A DNA stretch of 31,801 nt from CAZSAT01 sp964604675 (lineage in GTDB: Bacteria; Myxococcota_A; UBA796; CAJQPC01). The notes beneath the pieces are model-generated. The model saw only the letters and a program-made list of their open reading frames with translations, was not told the DNA's origin and ran no database searches. Every line of letters starts with the position of its first letter. Position 1 is the first letter of the stretch. Location: the NCBI GenBank assembly GCA_964604675.1, contig CAZSAT010000084.1, forward strand, positions 1 through 31,801. The letters run 5' to 3'. Positions 15,435-24,300 of this stretch are shown here, piece by piece. Both the position numbers and the translations under genes were made by a program.

Positions 15435-17672
15435 TCAACCACCGTCGAACGACGCACCAAGCGCAGCAGCCGAGCGAAGCAGTCCAACGGGCACCACCTC
15501 GACCGCGGGAGCGGCTCCCGCGCGAGCACGCTCGACCAAGACCGCTTCGGTGTCCGGCGGCAGCTCCAACACATCCAACAACCTCACACACATGGCCTCG
15601 TCCCCCAGCACGATCGGACACGCCAACGCCTCCAGCTCTGTACGCATCTTGGGCGTGACCCAGCCCAACAGGCTATAGCGCCGGGCGCCTTCCGACCCGT
15701 ACAGAACGAGCTCCCCTGCGCACAACACCTCCGACAGTCGCCCGGCGAGCCCCGCGGCGTCGGGATCGATCGGGAGGTTGAAGAGCTTCGTCCGCTCCGC
15801 CCAGTCCATCCAGTCCACGCGGTCGACCCTCACGAGAGCCGCCGTCTGGTTCGGTGTGACCGGCGGGAGCCAGGCCCCGCTGGACCCCACGTCTCGCTCG
15901 TACACGTGGGAGCGCCAGAAGCGGTGCCGACGGTCCCTCGTGTGGCGCTCCACGAGGTGGTCCAGGACGTCGCCGAGGAAAGCGTGGAGGTCGCCGAGGC
16001 CCTCCGGCGAGTCCCCCTCGCTCGGCAGGAGCCGGAAGGCGCCGATGCCGGGCAAGACCTCTCCCGGAAACCAGGGGATCGGGTCCGACTCCGCCCCCGG
16101 ATACAGCACGAAGGCGCCGCTCGACCGCCGGATCGCGTCGCGGTAGGCGTGCATCTTCAACAGGTCGGCACGCTTCACGCGCCCGCTCGACCGCTCCTCA
16201 CGGAGCTCAGCGTCCACATCCTCTGGCGACCGCGACCCGAAGAGCTCGGCCAGGCCGTCCACCCGGTACTTCGCGTCGAAGTGCAACCAGACCGGCCCGA
16301 GCTCGTCGCCATGGTCGATGTCGAAGCGCATGGAGCAGTCCGGGCGCATCGCGCGTGTCCAGGACCCCCGCCAGGGCTCCCCGTCCTCTGGGGCGAAGGT
16401 CCTGTTGAAGTACAGCGTCACGGTCATCGGCACGCCGGCGTGCTCGAGGCGTCCCGAGACCTGCGCTTCCTCTCCCCCACGCAGCCGGATGCCGGTTCGG
16501 TCCACGAGCTCGTCGAGCGGAAGGGGCCCGTGCGTGTACCGAGCCAGGGCTCGCGCCAACGTGATGTAGGCCCAGTACTCGTACAAGGCCGCCACGTTCC
16601 GCTTGCCTGCGCCGTAGACATCGTCGCCCCCTTCCCACCTGAGCGTGGCCGCAAGCTGAGACTGGAGGAAGGCCCGGAAGATCGTGCGGTAGCCGGGCCG
16701 CTTGTGCAGGACCTGGTTGTTCACGGGGAACTTCTTCAGCCGGCCCACCTCCCGCAAGAGCCCGTGCGACAGGAGCTCGTCCAGGCGCGCCAGCAGGCTG
16801 GCGACGTCGCGACGACCGCGCTCGACCGGGCCCGAGTCGGCCCTGCCCGCCAGCTCGCGGAGCAGCACCGCCGTCATGTGCCGCCAGTGCTCCAGGGCAT
16901 AGCGCACGAAGCGGTTGGGCACGTTGTCCGTGGTCGGTTCGCTCCGCTCCACGCGGAGTGTTCGTGGCAGGGATCCCAGCCCAATCGGGCTGTTCGGCCA
17001 GGGCACCCTCGGGCCGCCACGCGCGAGCTGTCGCACGAGCCTCGAGGAGGGGGGCAAGCCGCGCCCCGGAGCTGCAACCTCCTCACGCGTTTCCCACTGA
17101 ACGTACGGACGCTGGAGGATGTGGTGCAGGGCTTCGTCGAGCGGTCCAGCCTCGAGCACCGCCTGGAGGAAGGCGAAGCGCTGGTACACACTGGTAGCGG
17201 GCTCGTCGGGCGACGGCTCGAAGCGATGCTGGCTCGCCGCGAAGCGCATCATCACCGCGTCCGAGAAGGCCCCCGTGATGTCGCGCAACATCCAACGGTA
17301 CTCGGTCTCGTAGTCGAGCTTGCGCGACCGCACCTCCAGCTCCGCGTGCCCCGTCGCCCCACCGGACTGCACGGTCACCACGAGCGTGCCGGTGAAGAGA
17401 CGCGTGCGGAGCCGCCCGGTGCGTGGGTCCTCGTTCGGCGAGAACACCTCGGTCGGGTGCACCACCACGGAGGCGACCACCCCGTCTGCCGGCTTCCACT
17501 CGTAGTCGTACTCGCAGCTCTCGAGCACCTGGGTGGTCGACGCCGAGGTCCCCGTCACCCGGAACAGGGTGGGGTCACCGGTGCTGGGGCGCGCGCGCAC
17601 GCGGAGCATCCCGAGCACCTGGCCTGCGCCGGCGACGAGCACCGGCACCTCCACCTCGGACAGGCCCTGCAC
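15435..17672 (-). CDS. McrC-like DUF2357 PD-(D/E)XK nuclease subunit
   Basis: This is a protein of 745 residues, of the DUF2357 family with a C-terminal restriction-endonuclease fold. The nuclease core is WLHFDAKYRVDG, with Asp466 and Lys468 as the D-x-K pair, followed by the helix DLLKMHAYRDAI typical of these nucleases. The DUF2357 part occupies roughly the first 330 residues. It starts at GTG 17672, two bases after the stop of the McrB-like gene, with GGAG inside that stop region, so the two are translationally coupled. By analogy with McrBC it should be the cutting subunit driven by the AAA+ ring. The C-terminal 80 residues have no assigned role. Confidence 0.85.
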   Translation of the reverse strand: MQGLSEVEVPVLVAGAGQVLGMLRVRARPSTGDPTLFRVTGTSASTTQVLESCEYDYEWKPADGVVASVVVHPTEVFSPNEDPRTGRLRTRLFTGTLVVTVQSGGATGHAELEVRSRKLDYETEYRWMLRDITGAFSDAVMMRFAASQHRFEPSPDEPATSVYQRFAFLQAVLEAGPLDEALHHILQRPYVQWETREEVAAPGRGLPPSSRLVRQLARGGPRVPWPNSPIGLGSLPRTLRVERSEPTTDNVPNRFVRYALEHWRHMTAVLLRELAGRADSGPVERGRRDVASLLARLDELLSHGLLREVGRLKKFPVNNQVLHKRPGYRTIFRAFLQSQLAATLRWEGGDDVYGAGKRNVAALYEYWAYITLARALARYTHGPLPLDELVDRTGIRLRGGEEAQVSGRLEHAGVPMTVTLYFNRTFAPEDGEPWRGSWTRAMRPDCSMRFDIDHGDELGPVWLHFDAKYRVDGLAELFGSRSPEDVDAELREERSSGRVKRADLLKMHAYRDAIRRSSGAFVLYPGAESDPIPWFPGEVLPGIGAFRLLPSEGDSPEGLGDLHAFLGDVLDHLVERHTRDRRHRFWRSHVYERDVGSSGAWLPPVTPNQTAALVRVDRVDWMDWAERTKLFNLPIDPDAAGLAGRLSEVLCAGELVLYGSEGARRYSLLGWVTPKMRTELEALACPIVLGDEAMCVRLLDVLELPPDTEAVLVERARAGAAPAVEVVPVGLLRSAAALGASFDGG

Positions 17673-17674
17673 CG

Positions 17675-20600
17675 CTACTCCGCGAAGCTGGCGAACTGGT
17701 TCGCGCGCACCTTCACGGTCATCCGGAGCAGCTTGTCGAAGCTACGAGGCAACCGCGCCGCGCCAGCCACCTTCTCGGGATCGAACACCTCGTCGCCGGA
17801 GACCTCCCCGTCGAATGCGAACCGTGCCACCGCGCAGAGCACCGGCTCGAGGCGCCGACGCGCGCCGTGGAGTCGCGGCAGCACCTTCTGCACCACCTGC
17901 AGGTCGAGGCTCGACTCCAGTGTCTGCGCACCCATCGCGTGGTGGATGCACGCGAACCGTGTGGCCTCCGCGTAGGTCCGGTAGCCGAACTCGAAGCCCG
18001 CGGTGCTGAGCAGCGCGTGGAGCTTGCGCAGCTCCGAGGCGAACTCGGGCAGCCAGCCTGGACGTTGTCCCTCGGCCCACGATGACGTGGTGGCGACCTC
18101 CAACACACCACGGAGATCGGCCGCGGCGCCGGCCGCTGCCGCGCGGGGACGCCCTCCGAGCAGGGGCTGCCTCTCCAGGTCGCCCGTGCTCACCCGAAAC
18201 TCGATGGTGTTGGCGCGGTCGAGCACCTTCGGCGAGAACATGTAGGTCGTCTCGTCCACGTTCACCGTGCCGACCACGAAGAGGTTGGAAGGGAACGGCA
18301 CCGGTTCGCCACCTGGCGGCGCGACCCATCGGCCGTCCTCCTGCACGAGCTCCGGCAGGCACCCGTCCCCCGACTCCATGCCCGAGAGCACGTCCGCGAA
18401 GTACCGCTCCACGTGCGCCAGGTTCATCTCGTCGAGGATCAGGAGGTAGGGATGTCGTGGGTCCCGGTGCGCGCGTAGCATGAACGCGAGCGCGGGAGGC
18501 ACGTGCCACGGGCGCCTTCCCGCTATCGCCTGTTGCAACACGTCCTCGTAGCCGAACAGCGCCTCGGCCCCCGTCCAGTCCGGCCTCACGGGGATGAGTC
18601 GCGAGCGTGTCGGGCCGAACCAGTCGCCCAGCTTCTTGGCGATCTGCGTCTTTCCCGATCCCGACAGGCCCGTGAGGATCACGAAGCGCTTGGTGAGGTT
18701 GCTGGCCAGGAAGGCCCGCACGAAGTCGGCGCCATCCTCACCGAAGGTCAGCCCGGTGGCGTCCACAGCCTCGGTGAAGCGGCCACAGATCGCCGCCAGG
18801 TCACGCTCCACGGGGTCCTCCACAATCGGCTCGGGGTCCGTCGTCTGTGCGCGATGCCCCCCCAGGATTGCGGCCTGGTCCGGCGCGAGCTGGGCGAGAA
18901 CGGCCTCGCGGAGATGATCCCGCAGCCGCGCATCCTCGAGGCAAGCCGCGAGCCCAGACGGCCAGGTCGCGTGGTAGGGCGCTGCGTCGCCGTGGCTACG
19001 AAACCTGTGAGTCTGCGGGACGTTGCCCTGGGCGTCTGCCAGCGTCCAGAACAGGCCGTCTGGACCGTCGTCCACGAGCCCACCGAAGGGGTAGTAGGGC
19101 CGCATCCTCGGCCAGCCGAGCTGCGCCGCCATTTGCTCGAAGCCTTCCCGAAGCGCCGCGTAGGAGAGTGCCCGCCCGGCCGCCGTGAGCTCGATGGCGG
19201 ACAGGAGCATCAGCGGCTTGTGGGGGGCCTGACCGTCCTCGTCCACGTACCTGCGCATTCCCGGCAGAGCGGTCACCGCCTGCTGGAGTGGCGAGGGGGC
19301 ATCCGGGTTGGGCCCCACGACGAACACCCGCGCGTCGTCCGGCAGAGAGTGGGCACGCTCAGCAGCCCAGGCCCCGAGCGCGGCCACGGCCGGCGCAGTC
19401 CCTTCCGGGAGGTCGAGCTGCTCGAGCGCCTGGCGGGTTCGCGCACCGTCGAACACCGAGGGCACCGGTGGAGTCGTGGCGACGGCCTGGTAGCGAGCCA
19501 CCGTCATGCCCTCGAGACCGGCGAACTTCGCCGGCGCGACCCACCCGCTGAGCGTGTCGTACACGAAGTACTTCCGAGCCGCGACCCGAGCCCGCTCCTC
19601 CTGGCTCACCGCACCGAAGTTGCGCACGCTGTCGATGACCTCCTCGGGCGTCTGGACGAGCCGGAGCTCGACGGTCGCCCGCTCCGCCAGCCTCACCGCG
19701 ATGGCCTGGCGCACGACGACATCGCCATCGAGGTTGTGGACCGTGGTGCGCAGCCCAGCCTTGGTGGGCGAGCGCCACTCGCCGACGTCGTCCCAGACCA
19801 CCGATCGCCGGTGGCCGAAGCCCTCTCCAGCGCGGTACCGGTACGCGCCGTCCACGTGACCGATGGCCCGCACCGTCAGCCCGTGTGCAGCGATCACGAG
19901 GTCGCCCTCCTTCATGTCGACGAGGAACTTCTTGAGCTGCCGGGCCGACTTGCCGCGGGTCGTCGCCGCTTCCTCGGGATTCCGCTCCTCGAGCGCCGCC
20001 TTGAGCTTGGCGACCGTCTCTCGCCCCCCCGAGTCGCCCACGATCTCCGTCAGGTCGCCGAGCTCGGTCCAGCCCACCGCCACCTCGTTGGAAGCCTGCA
20101 TGTCGGGCCATGCGTCGTAGGTGTCGGTGCGTGTACCGACCCGCCACGTCCGGTTCAGCGCTCCCGCCCGCTCCCACATGGCGTGGCTGAGCCAGGTCAT
20201 CGGGAGCTGCTCGCCCACCGCCTCGCGCAGCTCGGCGAGGCACGTCACGAAGGTGCCGGCGTTGGCCCACAGAGAGGTGGTCGCGGCATCCAGCCCATTG
20301 GACACCAGCGCGTGGGTCTGCCACGGCAGGGCGTGGAAGTCGTCCAGCTTCGTGGGAAACCACACGGAGAGTGTCTTGTGGAAGAAGGCGAGGCGCCCGA
20401 ACTCCGGGGCGGCGACGCTCAGGCGTTGCTCCAGCTCGTCCCAGCCATGCTGGACACCGAGCCCCTCCACGACCTCGCTGGCCACCAGGAGCTCGTCGCG
20501 CTGGCGCTCCGCGACTGCGGCTGCCTCGGCCGCGGTGATCGTGCGGACGTCGCGCGACGATCCCGTCCGCCACAGGTCGTCTTCCCGGGCCTGGTACACC

Positions 20601-20878
20601 ACGAACTTCAGCGCGCTCCCGCCGCGAATGCCGCCGAACCAGCCGGTCTGGAAGGTCTCGTCGACCTTGTGTTCCACCCAGTAGGCCAGGCTGTCGCGGT
20701 TCCGCGCGTGGAGCTCCAGCAGAAGCTCCTCGCCGGACAAGGCCGCCAGCCGGTCGCGCGGGAAGCGCTCGTTCCAGGCCGCGAGCATCGCCGCGACGTG
20801 CTCGCGGGGACGCTTCTCCTGCAGTCCCTCGACGCGCTGGACCAGGTCCTCGAGGATCTTCGGGTGCAGCTGCGGCAT
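17675..20878 (-). CDS. McrB-like AAA+ ATPase/GTPase with EVE-like and sulfur-binding-like domains
   Basis: This is a protein of 1067 residues. The C-terminal motor has Walker A GLSGSGKT (737-744), Walker B LILDEMNLAHVERYF (Asp816, Glu817) and sensor GTVNVDETT (Asn873), the McrB/MoxR-like signature. In front of it are two likely reader domains. Around residues 315-400, MKEGDLVIAAHG with AIGHVDGAYRYR resembles PUA/EVE-like modules. Around 553-615, HKPLMLLSAIEL with RPYYPFGGL (Pro597) resembles the sulfur-binding domain of ScoMcrA. The N-terminal 300 residues are unassigned. The ATG at 20878 has GGAGG upstream. With the DUF2357 nuclease it forms a modification-dependent restriction operon. The reader assignment is by motif only and is the least certain part. 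Confidence 0.85.
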   Translation of the reverse strand: MPQLHPKILEDLVQRVEGLQEKRPREHVAAMLAAWNERFPRDRLAALSGEELLLELHARNRDSLAYWVEHKVDETFQTGWFGGIRGGSALKFVVYQAREDDLWRTGSSRDVRTITAAEAAAVAERQRDELLVASEVVEGLGVQHGWDELEQRLSVAAPEFGRLAFFHKTLSVWFPTKLDDFHALPWQTHALVSNGLDAATTSLWANAGTFVTCLAELREAVGEQLPMTWLSHAMWERAGALNRTWRVGTRTDTYDAWPDMQASNEVAVGWTELGDLTEIVGDSGGRETVAKLKAALEERNPEEAATTRGKSARQLKKFLVDMKEGDLVIAAHGLTVRAIGHVDGAYRYRAGEGFGHRRSVVWDDVGEWRSPTKAGLRTTVHNLDGDVVVRQAIAVRLAERATVELRLVQTPEEVIDSVRNFGAVSQEERARVAARKYFVYDTLSGWVAPAKFAGLEGMTVARYQAVATTPPVPSVFDGARTRQALEQLDLPEGTAPAVAALGAWAAERAHSLPDDARVFVVGPNPDAPSPLQQAVTALPGMRRYVDEDGQAPHKPLMLLSAIELTAAGRALSYAALREGFEQMAAQLGWPRMRPYYPFGGLVDDGPDGLFWTLADAQGNVPQTHRFRSHGDAAPYHATWPSGLAACLEDARLRDHLREAVLAQLAPDQAAILGGHRAQTTDPEPIVEDPVERDLAAICGRFTEAVDATGLTFGEDGADFVRAFLASNLTKRFVILTGLSGSGKTQIAKKLGDWFGPTRSRLIPVRPDWTGAEALFGYEDVLQQAIAGRRPWHVPPALAFMLRAHRDPRHPYLLILDEMNLAHVERYFADVLSGMESGDGCLPELVQEDGRWVAPPGGEPVPFPSNLFVVGTVNVDETTYMFSPKVLDRANTIEFRVSTGDLERQPLLGGRPRAAAAGAAADLRGVLEVATTSSWAEGQRPGWLPEFASELRKLHALLSTAGFEFGYRTYAEATRFACIHHAMGAQTLESSLDLQVVQKVLPRLHGARRRLEPVLCAVARFAFDGEVSGDEVFDPEKVAGAARLPRSFDKLLRMTVKVRANQFASFAE

Positions 20879-20913
20879 GTGGGGCCTCCGACGTGGTTCT
20901 ACCGCAGTGCACC

Positions 20914-20995
20914 GGGCGGCTCGTGGTACACGGCGGCAAACGACGTGATCGCGCGCGGCGGGGTCACGGTGGCTCTCCCGATGCGCGCGGTCTGA
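20914..20995 (+). pseudogene. 3' tail of a third DUF4143 ATPase gene, frameshifted
   Basis: The stretch reads RLVVHGGK in one frame and, after one extra A near 20940, DVIARGGVTVALPMRAV with a stop in the next. It aligns at DNA and protein level with the DUF4143 tail at 5858-5930 (VVHGGNDVIP, EVTVAVPWWAV). Only about 27 codons remain. It begins about 35 bases upstream of the McrB-like start codon and points away from it, so the McrBC-type operon abuts a broken DUF4143 gene. Confidence 0.6.
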
Positions 20996-21049
20996 CGTGG
21001 GGCTCCGGGGGCTCCGGCTGCAAAGAGCCTGGGACGTCCACGAACCGTG

Positions 21050-21079
21050 TTGACCGCACCGAGCTCGCCAACGTAGGCT
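21050..21079 (+). promoter_or_regulatory. Candidate promoter of the small acidic protein / helicase operon
   Basis: TTGACC (21050-21055) and TAGGCT (21074-21079) are separated by 18 bases, about 45 bases upstream of the ATG at 21124. The ribosome site AGGAGGG follows a short direct repeat of GAACAGGA. The -10 match is only moderate. Confidence 0.4.
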
Positions 21080-21123
21080 GCCGCCAACGGTTCGGCTGAA
21101 CAGGAACCGAACAGGAGGGTGGC

Positions 21124-21369
21124 ATGGCCGACGGCGAGGCCACTGTCGACGGCGACGCCTACCCGGTGCGCATGGAGGCCTTCATCCAGTTCGAGCTGAG
21201 CGACGATGCCGGTGGCGCCCAGCCTGTCAAGACCCTCTGGCGCGACTGCGAGCTGTGGGTCGACTCCGAGTACGAAGAGAAGCCGTGCTCCTACGGAGAT
21301 GGCTGGGAATGGGACGGTGCTGACGAGCTGAGTCACCGCGACGAGTGCGACCTCGTGGTCACCCGCTGA
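21124..21369 (+). CDS. Small acidic protein preceding the HIT-PLD-helicase fusion
   Basis: This is a protein of 81 residues with no family that I recognise. It is strongly acidic and has four Trp and three Cys, with segments such as FIQFELSDDAGG, DCELWVDSEYEEK and GDGWEWDGADELSH. A strong AGGAGGG ribosome site supports the start. It ends six bases before the GTG of the 1414-residue fusion gene, so both are probably one operon. Its size and charge would suit an inhibitor, a partner of the S24-like domain, or a DNA-mimic-like regulator, but these are guesses from context only. Confidence 0.6.
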   Translation: MADGEATVDGDAYPVRMEAFIQFELSDDAGGAQPVKTLWRDCELWVDSEYEEKPCSYGDGWEWDGADELSHRDECDLVVTR

Positions 21370-21375
21370 CCCTCG

Positions 21376-24300
21376 GTGACCTGCCCGTTCTGCAACCTCG
21401 CAGCACCGCCCACCGCCGAGAACACCCACGCCGTCGCCTTCCGCGACGCGTACCCCGTCTCCGAGGGCCACACCCTCGTCATCCCGCGCCGTCACGTCCC
21501 CGGCTGGTTCGACGCCACCCGGGCGGAGCAGCTCGCCATGCTGGACCTCGTGGAGCGCGTCAAGGACGAGCTCGACGCCAGCCACGCCCCCGACGGCTAC
21601 AACATCGGCATCAACGCGGGCGAGGCTGCCGGCCAGACGGTCATGCATCTGCACGTGCACGTCATCCCGCGCTACCGCGGCGACGTCGACGACCCGGCGG
21701 GCGGCGTGCGCTTCGTCATCCCGGAGCGGGGCGACTACCGCAACCCGGGGCGCCTGCCACGCACCACACGCCACCCGCGCCTCGCCCGGGGCGGGGTGCA
21801 GGATCCCTTCCTGGCGCACCTGGCGCCGCTCCTGGCCCACGCAACCGACGTTCGCCTGCTCTCGGCCTTCGTGCGCGCAAGCGGCGTGCGCGCCATCGCG
21901 TCGCGCATCGAGGCCGCTCTCGAGCGAGGCGCCCACGTCCGGGTGCTCACGGGCGACTACCTCCACCTCACGCAGGCCGAGGCCCTGCACCCTCTGCTGG
22001 ACCTCGCGCGCGCCACCGAAGACGACGAGCGCCACCCGGGGCTGCTCGAGCTCCGCATCGTCGAGGTCGACGCGCTCGAAGGCTCCAGCCGCTCCTTCCA
22101 CCCCAAGGCGTGGCTGCTGGCGGGTCCTGGCTTCCAGACGGCGTTCGTGGGCAGCTCCAACCTCTCCCACGCCGCGCTCCACGACGGCGTCGAGTGGAAC
22201 CTGCGCGTCGACCGACGCCTCGACGCGGCAGCGACCGCCGAGGTCTTCTCCGGCTACGAGGCGCTGTGGGCCACCGCTCGTCCGGTCGACGAGGCGTGGC
22301 TCGCCACCTACACCGAGCGCGCCCGCCACACCCAGCGTGAGCTCCCCTTCGACGTCGAGCACGACGACGGGCCACCTCCTCAGCCTCACCAGGTCCAAGA
22401 AGAGGCCCTCGAAGCGCTCCGCATGTCACGCCAGGACGGCCGCGACCGCGCGCTGGTGGTGATGGCCACCGGCCTCGGCAAGACCTGGCTCGCGGCCTTC
22501 GACCTCGACGCGCTGCGCCAGGAGCTGGGGCGCGTGCCGCGCACGCTGTGGCTGGCGCACCGCAAGGAGCTGCTTGTCCAGGCCGCGCGCACCGTGCGGC
22601 GCATCTTCCCCACCGAGCGCTTCGGCTGGCTGCTCGGCGAGCACGAGAGCCCGGTGGGCGACATCGTCTTCGCGAGCGTTCAGAAGCTCTCCAAGCCCGC
22701 TCGCCTGGCTTCGATCCCTGCCGACACCTTCGACGTCATCGTTGTCGACGAGGTCCACCACGCAGCGGCCGAGAGCTACAAGCGGGTCCTGGCCCACTTC
22801 GAGGCCCGCTTCCGGTTGGGGCTCACCGCCACGCCGGCCCGCGCGGACGCGAGAGACATCCTGGGGCCGTTCGACGACCACGTCGCCTACGAAGCCGACA
22901 TCGGCGTGGGCATCCGCATCGACCCGCCTCGGCTGGTGCCCTTCGCGTACTTCGGCATCGCCGACACCACGGACTACGCGCCGATCCCGTGGCGGAATCG
23001 CCGCTTCGACGCGGACGTGCTGGCCCAGGCGATGCAGACCCAAGAGCGCATGGACCAGCTTTGGCGGGCGTGGGAGGCCCATCCGGGCGAGCGCACGCTG
23101 GTGTTCTGCTGCTCGATCGCGCACGCGCGGTTCGTCGCCGGCTGGCTGTCCGACAAGCAGGTCAGCGCTGTGGCCGTGCACTCGGGGCCGGAGAGTGAAG
23201 ACCGGACCGACGCGCTCACGAGGCTGGGCGAGGGTGAGCTCGCGGCGCTCTGCACGGTCGACCTCTTCAACGAGGGCATCGACGTGCCCCTGGTGGACCG
23301 GGTGGTGATGCTGCGGCCGACCGAGTCGCCCGTCGTCTTCCTGCAGCAGCTCGGCCGTGGGCTCCGGGTCGCTGCGGGCAAGCAGCGCCTGACCGTGATC
23401 GACTTCGTGGGCAACCACCACATGTTCCTGGACCGCGTCCGGCTGGTGCTCAACCTGCTCCCGAGCGATCGGCCGATCCCCGTGTCTGCGCTTCTTCAGG
23501 ACGCACCCCTGGAGCTTCCGAGCGGCTGTTCCGTGGATTTCGAGCTCGAGGCGATCGAGCTGCTGCGCAAGCTGCTCCCCTCGGGCGAGGGGCACGCCGT
23601 GAAGCGCGCCTACCGCGAGCTGCGGGCCTCCCACGGCGAGCGGCCCCTCGCGGGCGAGCTGGCGCGCCTCGGCCTGAACCCCAACGCCGACCGGATCCGG
23701 CGCGAGCACGGGACCTGGCTCGGCTTCGTCGAATCGGAGGGCGACCTCGCGCCCGACGAGCTCGACACGTGGCGGCGCCACGGGACCTGGTTCACGGCGC
23801 TGCACACCACGAGCATGACCAAGTGCTTCAAGATGGTCGTTCTGCAGGTGCTCGTCGAGGCCGACGGGCTCGCCGAGGGCATGGACGAGGCCGAGCTGGC
23901 GACGCGCTGCCACGCGTTGTTGTGTCGGTCGCCGGAGCTCTTCGCCGACCTGGAGGGCGTCAGCGCGCTTCCCGACCCGCGTCATCCGGCTCCTGACGCG
24001 TGGCTCAGGTACTGGCGCGGCAACCCCATCGCGGCGTGGTGCCGGGGAGGCTGGTTTCGGCGGCGCGATGGCCGCTTCGAGCCCACGTTCCAGCTCGGCC
24101 CAGCCGAGCTGGAACCGTTCTCGCGCTTGACGGCGGAGCTGGTGGACTGGCGCTTGGTGCAGTACCGGCGTCGGCGGCGCGACGAGCGGGCGAGCATGGG
24201 CAAAGCCTTCACGTGCAAGCTCATCACCAACAAGCGCCATCCGATCCTGAAGCTGCCGGATCGCGCGCGTTTCCCCGAGCTGCCCGAGGGCGAGCACGAC

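Noticed and set aside
15340..15437. Complete tRNA or tmRNA on the minus strand
   Set aside because: The T arm and 3' acceptor strand are perfect, but no 5' acceptor strand, D arm or anticodon arm can be folded upstream, so only a 3' fragment is claimed.
15423..17975. 850-residue open frame on the plus strand
   Set aside because: It runs antisense through the DUF2357 nuclease and into the McrB-like gene; GC-bias artefact.
18503..20995. 830-residue open frame on the plus strand
   Set aside because: It is antisense to the McrB-like gene. Only its last about 17 codons are real, as the tail of a broken DUF4143 gene.
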